Positions 17,763-26,030 of a DNA stretch of 64,000 bases are shown one piece after another. Under the pieces are notes generated by a model. The model made no database searches. It was not told the origin of the DNA and saw only the letters and a program-made list of their open reading frames with translations. Positions within the stretch are counted from its first letter, which is position 1, and each line of letters starts with the position of its first letter. The translations under genes were made by a program, and so were the position numbers. This DNA comes from Spirochaetota bacterium (GTDB lineage: Bacteria; Spirochaetota; Spirochaetia; Treponematales; UBA12059): positions 230,385 to 294,384 of the forward strand of contig JAKLDN010000006.1 of the NCBI GenBank assembly GCA_022703505.1. Reading direction: 5' to 3'.

Positions 17763-18422
17763 ATGCTGTACCCCGACCCGGAGGAGGCCCTCCGGGACCT
17801 GCGCGGAGCGGCCCTGGAGAGCGCCTACCGGGCCTGGGCCAAGCGCCTGCATCCCGACGGGCCGGACGGGAACCACGAGGCCTTTCTCCGGCTCCGGAAG
17901 GCCTACGAGGAGGCCAAGACGGGCGGACCCCGACCTTCGGCGCCCGATCCGGAAGCCTTCGACCCCTGGGAAGCGGTCCGGGAAACCGGCCGGCGGGGCC
18001 CCCTGTCCCCGGAGGACTGCCTCTTCGCGGTCCTGGAGCGGTGGCGGCAGGCGGGCTCCCCCACGGCCAAGCCCGTGGCCAGCCCCTCCACGGGCGCCCG
18101 GAACCGGAGGATCCTCCGCTCGGTCCTGCACTGGGCCCGGGCCGTGGACCCGGCCTTCGCCCGGGACTTCGCCCTCCTGGTGCGCTTCGACGCGGGCCCC
18201 CTAAGGACCACCGCGACCTCCCGGGCGGAGCGGGAAGCCCGGCGGAAGCTGGAAGCCGGGCTGGACGACCTCCTTCGCTGGCGGGAGGAGGGGCGCAAGG
18301 TCACGGCCGAGCTCGCCCGGGAGCGCCTGGAGGCCGCCGTGGAGCTCGTGGAGCTCCACGGTCTGCCCCGGCCGGAAATCACGCGGATAGCGGAGTGGAT
18401 GATAGGGAAGGTGAATGGGTGA
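17763..18422 (+). CDS. J-domain-like protein
   Basis: Protein of 219 residues. The first 60 residues look like a compact J domain with the HPD motif at 30-32 (AYRAWAKRLHPDGPDG) and a following helix FLRLRKAYEEAK; J domains stimulate the ATPase of DnaK-type chaperones. The remaining 150 residues are helical, rich in Arg and Glu, with no family that I recognise. I chose ATG 17763 because the longer frame upstream (from 17634) reads through the repeat array and gives only repeat-derived residues. The stop TGA lies inside the next repeat array. Confidence 0.65.
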   Translation: MLYPDPEEALRDLRGAALESAYRAWAKRLHPDGPDGNHEAFLRLRKAYEEAKTGGPRPSAPDPEAFDPWEAVRETGRRGPLSPEDCLFAVLERWRQAGSPTAKPVASPSTGARNRRILRSVLHWARAVDPAFARDFALLVRFDAGPLRTTATSRAEREARRKLEAGLDDLLRWREEGRKVTAELARERLEAAVELVELHGLPRPEITRIAEWMIGKVNG

Positions 18423-18518
18423 ATACGTGAATGGGCGAATAGGAAAAGCGGAACAAAACGATAAATATCGTACCGGATTCACCTATTCACTATTCACCAA
18501 TTCACTCGTTCACTTCAC
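18411..18518. repeat. Paired inverted array, GTGAATAGG family (convergent spacer)
   Basis: Left arm 18411-18443 has four GTGAAT(G/A)-type units; right arm about 18477-18518 has five TTCACC/TTCACT units in the opposite sense. The AT-rich centre is about 33 bases. It lies between the convergent J-protein and kbl genes, and the stop codons of both genes are inside the arms. Confidence 0.75.
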
Positions 18519-19742
18519 AACGCCCATTTCTCTCCCCACCTTCCGGAACGCCTCCAAGGCCCGGTCGATGTCCGCGTCCGAATGGGCGGCGGAGATCTGG
18601 ACCCGGATGCGCGCCTTGCCCCGGGGAACGACGGGGAAGGAGAATCCGATCACGTAGATGCCCTCGTCCAGGAGGCGGTCCGCCATGTCGTGGGCCAGCT
18701 TCTCCTGGTAGAGCATCACCGGGACGATGGGGTGGACCCCCGGACGTATGTCGAAGCCCGCGGCGGTCATGCCCTCCCGGAAGCGGCGGGTGTTGGCTTC
18801 CAGCCGGTCCCGGAGTTCGGTGCTGCCGGAGAGGAGGTCCAGGGCCGCCAGGGTCCCCCCCACGATGCCCGGGGCCAGGGTGTTGGAGAAGAGGTAGGGC
18901 CGGGCCTTCTGTCGGAGGTACTCCACGATCTCCGCCCGGGCCGCCACGACCCCTCCCGAGGCCCCTCCCAGGGCCTTCCCGAAGGTGGTGGTCAGGATGT
19001 CCACCCGCCCCGACACCCCGCAGTGCTCCGGAGTTCCCCGGCCGGTCCGGCCCACGAAACCCGTGGCGTGGGAATCGTCCACCATGACCAGGGCTCCGTA
19101 TTTTTCCGCCAGGTCGCAGACCGAGGCCAGGTCCGCGATGTCCCCGTCCATGGAGAACACCCCGTCGGTGGCCACCATACGGTACCTGCAGGAAGCGGCC
19201 TCCTTTAGGCAGCGCTCCAGGCCCTTGGCGGGCTTGCCCGTGTCGGGATCGATCTCCTCCGTGTCCCGGAGGTCCCCGTGCTTCCAGATCCAGCGCTTGG
19301 CCTTGCACAGGCGCACCCCGTCGATGATGGAGGCGTGGTTCAAGCTGTCCGTGATGATCGCGCAGTCCTCGTCCAGGAGGGGTTCGAAAACGCCTCCGTT
19401 GGCGTCGAAGCAGGAGGAAAAGAGGATCGCGTCCTCGGTGCCCAGGAAGTCCGCCGCCGCCTTCTCCAGAAGCTTGTGGGGCTCCTGGGTCCCGCAGATA
19501 AACCGGACGCTGGAAAGGCCGTAGCCCCACTCGTCCTGGGCCTTCCGGGAAGCCTCCCGGATCGCCGGATGGTTGGCCAAGCCCAGGTAATTGTTGGCAC
19601 AGAAATTGAGAACTTCCTTGCCGCCCCGCACCCGGATCCGGGCACCCTGGGGCGTGGCGATCACACGTTCGGCCTTGTAGAGCCCCTCCGCCCGGATGGC
19701 GTCCAGCTTCTTCCTGAGATCATCCTTCATAGCGCCGTACAT
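18510..19742 (-). CDS. kbl: Glycine C-acetyltransferase (2-amino-3-ketobutyrate CoA ligase)
   Basis: PLP enzyme of 410 residues that converts 2-amino-3-oxobutanoate and CoA to glycine and acetyl-CoA, the second step of threonine breakdown. Features of the alpha-oxoamine synthase family: [31 protein letters not shown], the PLP contact [15 protein letters not shown] and the Schiff-base lysine in [14 protein letters not shown] (Lys 256). GGAGG precedes ATG at 19742. Threonine dehydrogenase (tdh), the usual partner, is not next to it, so it may act with a distant tdh or as another oxoamine synthase. Its stop lies in a repeat array. Confidence 0.93.
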   Translation of the reverse strand: MYGAMKDDLRKKLDAIRAEGLYKAERVIATPQGARIRVRGGKEVLNFCANNYLGLANHPAIREASRKAQDEWGYGLSSVRFICGTQEPHKLLEKAAADFLGTEDAILFSSCFDANGGVFEPLLDEDCAIITDSLNHASIIDGVRLCKAKRWIWKHGDLRDTEEIDPDTGKPAKGLERCLKEAASCRYRMVATDGVFSMDGDIADLASVCDLAEKYGALVMVDDSHATGFVGRTGRGTPEHCGVSGRVDILTTTFGKALGGASGGVVAARAEIVEYLRQKARPYLFSNTLAPGIVGGTLAALDLLSGSTELRDRLEANTRRFREGMTAAGFDIRPGVHPIVPVMLYQEKLAHDMADRLLDEGIYVIGFSFPVVPRGKARIRVQISAAHSDADIDRALEAFRKVGREMGVVK

Positions 19743-19844
19743 GGTTCCTCCCGGATAGGACTTGGGTTTCTGAGTTTAGGTTCGTGGGGGATTCCATAGT
19801 ATCACACTTCGGCGTCCGGTGTGCTTCCTTCCACTGTCCACCGC

Positions 19845-20111
19845 TCACCGTTTACCGTTCACCGCCGTCCATTCGACCATCTCCGCGTCCAGGACCTCGA
19901 GTTCCCGGATCAGTCGGTCCAGGAGGACCCGGGCTTCCCGGCCATCCCGGGGGATAGGGGCCTTCCCCTCCCGGGCCTCCGGAACGGGAGGTTCGGCGGG
20001 CGGAACGACCGGCCGGACCGGGGACCCGCAGTGGGGACAGAATTTGAAGTCGACCAGGATCATGCGTTCGCAATCCCCGCAGAACCGGACCCTCAGGGGG
20101 CGTTCCCTCAT
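19845..20111 (-). CDS. Small zinc-ribbon protein
   Basis: Protein of 88 residues with two Cys pairs (RFCGDCERM and KFCPHCGSPV), the spacing of a zinc ribbon, then a Pro-rich linker and a helical tail (LLDRLIRELEVLDAEMVEW). Such proteins often bind nucleic acid or another protein, but nothing more can be said. Its ATG overlaps the phoH stop by four bases, so it is coupled to phoH. The 102 bases between it and kbl contain no other gene. Confidence 0.7.
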   Translation of the reverse strand: MRERPLRVRFCGDCERMILVDFKFCPHCGSPVRPVVPPAEPPVPEAREGKAPIPRDGREARVLLDRLIRELEVLDAEMVEWTAVNGKR

Positions 20112-21418
20112 AGGAGGCTCGCGGCCAGTTCGGCCAATTGACTGCGCTCGCTCCGGAGCAGGGTGACGTGCCCGTACAGGCGCTGTCCCTTGAAGGCCTC
20201 CACCAGGAAGGAGAGGCCGTTGGAGTTGGCGTCCAGGTACATGTTGTCGATCTGGTAGGGATCCCCGGTCAGCACGACCTTGGTCCCGTCCCCGGCCCGG
20301 GAGACGATCGTCTTGATCTCGTGGGGGGTCAGGTTCTGGGCCTCGTCCACGATGATGTACTGGCCCGGCAGGGACCGGCCCCGGATGTAGGTCAGGGCCT
20401 CGATCTCGATCTGCTTGTCCTTGATCAACTGGTCCACGTTCTTGACGTTGGGCCGCTTGTGGGCGGAGAGTATGAACTCCAGGTTGTCGAAGAGAGGCTG
20501 CATCCAGTTGGCCAGCTTGGCCTGCTTCTCCCCGGGGAGGTAGCCGATGTCCTTGCCCATGGGCACCACGGGGCGAGAGACCAGCATGCGGGTGTACTTC
20601 TTCTCGTCGTAGACCATGCGCAGGCCCGCCGCTATGGCCAGGAGGGTCTTGCCTGTGCCGGCCTTGCCCACGAGGGTGACCAGGGGAACGGAGTCGTCCA
20701 GGAGGAGCTCGAGGGCGATCCGCTGGCGCTCGTTCAGGGGCGTGATGCCCGAGGCGGAGGGGGACTCCGGATCCGAAGACCGGAGAAACTCCGCGTCCGG
20801 ATCGTACCGGAGGACCCGTTCCCGGTGCCCGGCGCGGTCGTGGAGGACGACGAACTCGTTGGCCCGCAGGCGCTCCTTCCAGGGGAGGCTCCCGGTTTCC
20901 GCCAGGGTCTTCAGCATCTCCTCCGAGGCGTCCACGTCCCGGACCCCGGGGTAGAGGGAGGCTATGTCCACCTTCTGCTTCTCGTAGTCCACGGCCTTGA
21001 GCCCCAGGGCGGTGGCCTTGACCCGGGCGTTGATGTCCTTGGAGACGAAGAAGACCTTCCGTCCCTCCTGCTGGAGCCCGTAGGCGCAGAGGATGATCCG
21101 GTTGTCCGTCTTCTCCAGTTCCACCCCCTCCGGGGTCTCCGCGGGGAGCCGCAGGGAGACCCGGAGCACGGAGCCGTTATCCAGCTTCACCCCGTCGTGG
21201 AGGTTGCCCTTCTTGATGAGGGAGTCCAGGAACCGGATGGCCTCCCGGGCGCTCTTGCCCCGCTGGTCCTGGTAGGACTTCAGGGTGTCCAGCTCCTCCA
21301 GGACCCAGAGGGGAAGCACTATCTCGTTGTCCTTGAAGGACATGATCGCTTCCGGGTAATGGATTAGGACATTGGTGTCGATGACGAAGGTTTTATGGAT
21401 GTCGTTGCCGGAACTCAT
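20108..21418 (-). CDS. PhoH family protein with N-terminal PIN domain
   Basis: Protein of 436 residues joining a PIN nuclease-like domain (about 1-150, opening VIDTNVLIHYPEA with the acidic metal site) to a PhoH P-loop ATPase (about 235-436: Walker A VGKAGTGKTLLAIAAG, Walker B YIIVDEAQNLTPHE). PIN-PhoH (PhoH2-like) proteins are thought to act as RNA-unwinding and cleaving enzymes. I chose the ATG at 21418 over an upstream TTG at 21454 because homologues begin near here. It forms part of a minus-strand run with rhomboid and exoA upstream and the zinc-ribbon gene downstream. Confidence 0.92.
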   Translation of the reverse strand: MSSGNDIHKTFVIDTNVLIHYPEAIMSFKDNEIVLPLWVLEELDTLKSYQDQRGKSAREAIRFLDSLIKKGNLHDGVKLDNGSVLRVSLRLPAETPEGVELEKTDNRIILCAYGLQQEGRKVFFVSKDINARVKATALGLKAVDYEKQKVDIASLYPGVRDVDASEEMLKTLAETGSLPWKERLRANEFVVLHDRAGHRERVLRYDPDAEFLRSSDPESPSASGITPLNERQRIALELLLDDSVPLVTLVGKAGTGKTLLAIAAGLRMVYDEKKYTRMLVSRPVVPMGKDIGYLPGEKQAKLANWMQPLFDNLEFILSAHKRPNVKNVDQLIKDKQIEIEALTYIRGRSLPGQYIIVDEAQNLTPHEIKTIVSRAGDGTKVVLTGDPYQIDNMYLDANSNGLSFLVEAFKGQRLYGHVTLLRSERSQLAELAASLL

Positions 21419-21469
21419 GAACTCAAGTATTCGGCACGACCGGGAGAAACGCAAGGGTTCCGGTAGAGG

Positions 21470-22030
21470 TTATCTCCTCGCGGGGCGGAAGTACCCGAAG
21501 AGGCTCCCGCAGAGTCCCCCGATGATGTGGGCGAACTCGGATACGGAGTTCCGCTGGAAGGACGACAGGACTTCCCGGCCCAGGTACAGGACCATGATCA
21601 GCACGAAGGTCAGGGGGATCTCCCCCTTGCCGAAGTTCGTGAACGAGGATAGGAGGATCATCATGAAGACCACGCCGCTGGCTCCCATGAGGCTCACGGG
21701 AAATAGGAGGGTGTTGAGGACCCCCGTCACGAGGCTGGTGATCAGGATCATGATGAAGAGGGTGAGGGAGCCGTAGGCCAGCTCCAGCATCGGCCCCAGG
21801 AGCAGGATGAAGGCGAAGTTCGAAAGGAAGTGGTTCAGGTCCGCGTGCCCCAGGACGTGGGTGACCAGGCGGATGAAGTCCCGGGCGGAATCCGCCCGGA
21901 AGGCGCCCCGGCCGGGGGCGGAGAACCAAGTCTCCGCCAGGGACGGGGCCAGGAGGGTGTCCAGGGCCAAGACCACGGCGCACAGAAGGGTGAAGGTCAG
22001 GGTGGTGGGCGCGTTGTACTTGATTCTCAT
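21470..22030 (-). CDS. Rhomboid-family intramembrane serine protease
   Basis: Membrane protein of 186 residues with about six helices. The rhomboid signature is intact: HADLNHFLSN (His 62, His 67, Asn 71), the nucleophile in LMGASGV (Ser 118) and the partner His 168 in EFAHIIGGLCGS. Rhomboids cut membrane-anchored substrates within or near the bilayer; the substrate is unknown. The ATG at 22030 overlaps the exoA stop by four bases. The open frame extends further upstream, but that part only shadows exoA. Confidence 0.9.
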   Translation of the reverse strand: MRIKYNAPTTLTFTLLCAVVLALDTLLAPSLAETWFSAPGRGAFRADSARDFIRLVTHVLGHADLNHFLSNFAFILLLGPMLELAYGSLTLFIMILITSLVTGVLNTLLFPVSLMGASGVVFMMILLSSFTNFGKGEIPLTFVLIMVLYLGREVLSSFQRNSVSEFAHIIGGLCGSLFGYFRPARR

Positions 22031-22812
22031 GCTTCCTCCAGCTCCAGCGTCACGGGGCAGTGGTCGGACCCGGTCACGTCCGAGCGTATCGCGGCGGACC
22101 GTATCCGTGTCCGGATCCCGGGATCCACGCAGTGGTAATCGATCCTCCACCCCACGTTGTGCTCCCGGGCGCGGGTCCGGTAGGACCACCAGGAATAATG
22201 CCCCGGTTCCCCGGGATGCAGGACCCGGAAGGTGTCCACGTATCCCGCCCCGGTGAACTCGTCCATCCAGGCCCGCTCCTCGGGCAGGTAGCCCGGGTTC
22301 TCCTCGTTTTCCTTGGGGCGGGCCAGGTCGATGGGGGTGTGGGCGATGTTGTAGTCCCCGGACAGGACGATGTGTCCTCCCCGGGCCGTGATCCCGTCGC
22401 AGAACTCCCGGATCGCCTTGCAGAAGCCCAGCTTGTATCCCAGACGGGCGCCTCCGTCCTGGGAATTCGGGAAGTAGGCGGAGATCACCGTGAGCCCGCC
22501 GAAATCCGCGGCCAGGACCCTGCCCTCCTCGTCGAATTCCCGGACCCCCAGGAAGGAGACGGACCGGGGTTCGGACCGACAGAGCAGGGCCACGCCGGAA
22601 TACCCCTTCTTCTTCGCGCTGGCCCAATAGGTCTTGTAGGGCCGCCCGCCCCCGTCGAGGGGAGCCAACAGCTCCTTGGGCAGCTGGTCCGGATGGGCCT
22701 TGGTCTCCTGGAGGCAGATCACGTCGGGGCTGTCCGCGGAGATCCACTCGAGGAGCCCCTTGGAATGGGCCGATCGTATGCCGTTCACGTTCCAGGATGC
22801 GATGCGGATCAT
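22027..22812 (-). CDS. exoA: Exodeoxyribonuclease III / AP endonuclease
   Basis: DNA repair nuclease of 261 residues of the ExoIII/APE1 family. It cuts abasic sites and trims 3' ends. Motifs in order: MIRIASWNVNGIRS (metal-site Asn), ICLQETKAHPDQLP (metal-site Glu), ISAYFPNSQD, LSGDYNIAHTPIDL, the lesion-pocket GWRIDYHCVD and the catalytic GSDHCPVTLEL at the C-terminus. All catalytic residues that I can place are present. GGGAGG precedes the ATG at 22812. It is 16 bases downstream of the PEGA-like gene and coupled to rhomboid. Confidence 0.95.
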   Translation of the reverse strand: MIRIASWNVNGIRSAHSKGLLEWISADSPDVICLQETKAHPDQLPKELLAPLDGGGRPYKTYWASAKKKGYSGVALLCRSEPRSVSFLGVREFDEEGRVLAADFGGLTVISAYFPNSQDGGARLGYKLGFCKAIREFCDGITARGGHIVLSGDYNIAHTPIDLARPKENEENPGYLPEERAWMDEFTGAGYVDTFRVLHPGEPGHYSWWSYRTRAREHNVGWRIDYHCVDPGIRTRIRSAAIRSDVTGSDHCPVTLELEEA

Positions 22813-22828
22813 AGGCCCTCCCCGGGGG

Positions 22829-23833
22829 TTACGGATTTTCCTGGATCTGCATGTCCACGGAGAATACGATGTGGTACGTCTTGCCCCGCACCGCGTTGAA
22901 CCGGCGGGTGATGGTGTAATCCCCGATCCGGCAGACAACGGTGCGCTCCCCCGGCTCGACCTGGATCCGGGCGCCCCCCGCGTGGTCCACGGGCTGGTCG
23001 TCCAGGAAGATCAGGGCGTTCGCGGGGGCCTCGAAGACCACGACGGGACGGGTGCCCTGGAGCCGGATCTCCAGGCTGAACACCTTGCCGGCTTCCACGG
23101 CCACGGCCCGGCTTTCGTCCCGCACGCCCTCCCCCGCCACCTGGACGGTGTGCATCCCCTTCTTCAGGAAGACCAGATCCTGCCAGGAATCCAGCTTCCT
23201 CTCGTCCACGTAGACCGAGGGGGTGAATCCCGGTTCGGCTCCCTCCGGGGGGAGAATGGAGAGCCGCAGGGCTCCCTCGTCCGTGAAGAGGGGACGGATC
23301 CTGACCTGGTACCGGGCCTGTTCCTGCTCCGGGGTCACGCCCTTGGTCAGGGCGGACAGCTTGAAGAGGATCGGGAAGTCCCCGGGTCCCAGGAGCATCG
23401 GGAGCACGGTGGCGTAGGGCCCGGAACGCAGGGAATGGCGGGGCGAAACGGGGACCTGGAACACGACTCCCGCCCGGGGAGGCAGGGCCTGGATCAGGAG
23501 GCGGTCCCCGTCGTAGGCCACTTTGTCGACCGCCGGAACGGGGGTGACGGCCTTGTACAGGGACCACGCGAAGGCTCCCTGGGCGGACTGGAGGGGTCGG
23601 GGTATCCGGAGATCGATCTCGACGCCCTGGAGGAAGGGCGATCCCGCGCCCAAAGTCACGGCCACGGCGTCCGCATAGCCGAGGCTCACGGTTTCCCCGT
23701 CGGGCTTGTCCGCGGATACGGCTACCACCGCGGCCACGACCGTTCGGACGCCTTCCGGAATCGCGGAGGCGATCGGGAGGAACAGGAGGACCGCCAGGGC
23801 GGCCGGGATCGTCAGGGCGCGGTAACGTTTCAT
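22829..23833 (-). CDS. Exported protein with PEGA-like beta domains
   Basis: Protein of 334 residues with a signal peptide (about 1-27, ending IASA), a beta-rich middle (about 30-200) and two PEGA-like modules in the C-terminal half (SVYVDERKLDSWQDLVFLKKGMHTV, and ALIFLDDQPV to PGERTVVCRIGDYTI). PEGA modules occur in surface and envelope proteins and probably mediate binding. It overlaps the M23 peptidase gene by four bases. The pairing with an M23 peptidase suggests a cell-wall-related role, which is inference. I chose the ATG at 23833 since the upstream extension shadows the peptidase gene. Confidence 0.7.
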   Translation of the reverse strand: MKRYRALTIPAALAVLLFLPIASAIPEGVRTVVAAVVAVSADKPDGETVSLGYADAVAVTLGAGSPFLQGVEIDLRIPRPLQSAQGAFAWSLYKAVTPVPAVDKVAYDGDRLLIQALPPRAGVVFQVPVSPRHSLRSGPYATVLPMLLGPGDFPILFKLSALTKGVTPEQEQARYQVRIRPLFTDEGALRLSILPPEGAEPGFTPSVYVDERKLDSWQDLVFLKKGMHTVQVAGEGVRDESRAVAVEAGKVFSLEIRLQGTRPVVVFEAPANALIFLDDQPVDHAGGARIQVEPGERTVVCRIGDYTITRRFNAVRGKTYHIVFSVDMQIQENP

Positions 23834-24759
23834 TGGCCCAACCGTGGTAGAAGCGGCACGGGATCCCGGGACGCTCCCCGGATCCGAACCTCGAAATGCA
23901 GATGCGGGCCCGTCGAGAGCCCGGTGGAACCGACGTTCCCGATCATCATACCGCTTTTCACGGTCGTGTTCAACTCGACCCGCCGCGCGGAGAGATGACC
24001 GTACAGGGTCTCCCACCCGCCCTCATGGGAGATCAGCACGTAGATGCCGTACACCGGATCGACGCCGACCTCCGAGACGGTCCCGGCCCGGGCCGCGAAG
24101 ACCTCCGTTCCCGCGGGGGCGGCCAGGTCGATCCCCGCGTGATGCTGGATCTCCCCGGTTATCGGGCTGGCCCGGAGTCCGAACGAGCTGGTAAGCCGTC
24201 CCTTGGGCAGGGGAAAGCGGAATCCCGTGCCCAGGAAGAACGCCCGCTCCGCGGGGGTGAACCGGGCGCCCGGCAGGAAGCGGAACTCCGAAGTCCCCGC
24301 CGGTCCGCGGATCCTCGCCCTCGCATCCCGGTCCCCGGGCGTCCGGGACGCGGCGATCAGGTATTCCAGGTCGTTCGACGGATCCAGGGCGGCGAAGATC
24401 CCCGTGACGGAGGGGACCACGACGGCCTGGCCCGCCCGGAGGGTCCGGGATTCGCCGATCCGGTTCGCGGTCGCCAAAGACTCATAGGGAAGGTTCATCC
24501 GGGCGGCCAGGGCGATCAGGTCCGTGTCCTCCGCGAGGACGTAGCTGAAGAAGAGGAGGTCCGGAAAGGGCGAGCCCGTCATCTCGGCCCTGCGGCTCTG
24601 GGCGATCGAGTCGGAGAGTTGTCGGAAGGACAGGTCGGAGGCCTCGAATCGGTGGATGCGGGGATACGGGGACACCTGGGCGGGGAGGGAGGAGGCGACA
24701 CCCAATCCCAGACACAGGGCGAGCAGGCGCCGGACCGGGGCGCGGGGAACGGGCCTCAT
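23830..24759 (-). CDS. Exported M23 (LytM-type) peptidase
   Basis: Peptidoglycan endopeptidase homologue of 309 residues. Signal peptide about 1-28. A LysM-like stretch follows (YESLATANRIGESRTLRAGQAVVVPS, about 95-120), then the M23 domain with the zinc ligands in HHAGIDLAAPAGTEV, the GHLSARR strand and the HLHFEVR motif near the C-terminus. All three ligand groups are there, so it is probably active, cutting peptide cross-links in the periplasm. It shares four-base overlaps with genes on both sides, in a minus-strand operon with two membrane proteins and a PEGA-like protein. Confidence 0.9.
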   Translation of the reverse strand: MRPVPRAPVRRLLALCLGLGVASSLPAQVSPYPRIHRFEASDLSFRQLSDSIAQSRRAEMTGSPFPDLLFFSYVLAEDTDLIALAARMNLPYESLATANRIGESRTLRAGQAVVVPSVTGIFAALDPSNDLEYLIAASRTPGDRDARARIRGPAGTSEFRFLPGARFTPAERAFFLGTGFRFPLPKGRLTSSFGLRASPITGEIQHHAGIDLAAPAGTEVFAARAGTVSEVGVDPVYGIYVLISHEGGWETLYGHLSARRVELNTTVKSGMMIGNVGSTGLSTGPHLHFEVRIRGASRDPVPLLPRLGQ

Positions 24760-25187
24760 CGTTCCCGGTCGAACCGTTCGCCCCGGCCGAAGGCCCAGAC
24801 TCCCGCTGTGGCCAGCAGGACCAGGGCGGCCGGGATTCCCAGGGCGGGGGATCGGAAGAAGAGCACTCCCGTCCCGTAGACGCCCGCGGCCAGCAGGGCG
24901 GGGACCAGGATGAGGGCGACCCGGAAACCTGCCCTCGCGGTACGGGGATCGTTCCGATGCCGCGATCGGAATCGGCGAAAGACCAGGAATCCCGCCGCGG
25001 CCAGACCCGCCCCGGCCACGAGGGCCGTATAGAGCTGTCTGCGGTTGACCGCGAGCCACCAGAGGGGAAACACCACGGCGAAGGCGATCCCCGCCATCCC
25101 CGCGGACACCACGAGGGCCTCGCCCAGGGAGCGAAGTGCGCGGGCGTATCCGCGGATCACCCTTCCGGCCAGGTCGCGAATCTTCAT
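24756..25187 (-). CDS. Small membrane protein
   Basis: Protein of 143 residues with four hydrophobic helices (about 24-44, 52-72, 89-110, 115-135) and Arg-rich loops. No family is recognised. ATG at 25187 overlaps the upstream stop by four bases; an in-frame ATG 15 bases earlier is possible. It is coupled both to the 25184 gene and to the M23 peptidase gene, which hints at a common envelope function. Confidence 0.6.
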   Translation of the reverse strand: MKIRDLAGRVIRGYARALRSLGEALVVSAGMAGIAFAVVFPLWWLAVNRRQLYTALVAGAGLAAAGFLVFRRFRSRHRNDPRTARAGFRVALILVPALLAAGVYGTGVLFFRSPALGIPAALVLLATAGVWAFGRGERFDRER

Positions 25188-25984
25188 GCCCCCGCTCCGC
25201 ACAGAGTCTTGATCCGCACGTAGGTAAGCAGCATCGGCAGGTACGGGGCCCGCCCGGCCGCCTTCTTCCGGAGCAGGCGGAACAGGTCCCCCCCGCCGGA
25301 CAGGGATTCCTTGGCCGCCTCCGCCACCGACGGGGGCAGCCGGGCTTCCAGGGCGTCCGCCAGCTCTTCCAGTTCCCGGATATCCTCCTCCGGAAATCCG
25401 CTTCCGCCCGCGGAAGCCGGATATTCCGCGAGGCGCTCCAGATCCAGGGATTCCGCTTCCTGGAGGACCTCCTCCAGGTACGCGGCCGCCCGGCTTGGCC
25501 GGAAAAGCGCGGTATCCAGGGTCCTGCGGAGGGTCGCGGTGCGGCGGGCAAAGGCGTCCGAGGACAGGGATCGCCGTTCCAGGGCGAACCAGGCCGCGGC
25601 GGCTCCGAGGCCGCCGGCCAGGAGCTCGTCGACCAGGGGTACGGGATCCCGGACGACGATGGACAGGAACAGGTACAGGATGAGGAAGGCGGCGGCGGAA
25701 ACCAGCAGGCGCGGGTAGAACCCCCTGTCGAGGGCATCCCTTCGCAGACCCCGTTCCAACTCGCCGTGCAGGGATTTCCGGATGAAGTCCCCTTCTCCGG
25801 GCCCCGGTTCCGACGCGTACCGGCCTTCCAGGACGATCGTCTCGGGCTCCCGGAAGACGATGCTCCCCGGTCGGAACGGGTGAAGAAGAAGGATCTCCCC
25901 GGAACTTCCGCGGGCGAGATAGATGCCGAATGTCCGGGGCGCTTCCACAGACAGGAGCCTACGAGGCGTAGGCCGCGGTGTCAA
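25184..25984 (-). CDS. Membrane-associated protein of unknown function
   Basis: Protein of up to 266 residues. The N-terminal 85 residues look beta-rich (FGIYLARGSSGEILLLHPF, PETIVLEGRY). Two membrane helices follow (about 91-110 and 118-135), then a helical, acidic cytosolic region. I know no family. The start is uncertain: TTG at 25984 with GGAAG upstream, or GTG at 25948. It is the first gene of the run leading to the M23 peptidase, 46 bases downstream of the Glu-repeat protein gene. Confidence 0.55.
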   Translation of the reverse strand: MTPRPTPRRLLSVEAPRTFGIYLARGSSGEILLLHPFRPGSIVFREPETIVLEGRYASEPGPGEGDFIRKSLHGELERGLRRDALDRGFYPRLLVSAAAFLILYLFLSIVVRDPVPLVDELLAGGLGAAAAWFALERRSLSSDAFARRTATLRRTLDTALFRPSRAAAYLEEVLQEAESLDLERLAEYPASAGGSGFPEEDIRELEELADALEARLPPSVAEAAKESLSGGGDLFRLLRKKAAGRAPYLPMLLTYVRIKTLCGAGA

Positions 25985-26030
25985 GACTTCCGGGGGATCG
26001 GGGATCCGGGGACCGGTATCCGGATCCGGC

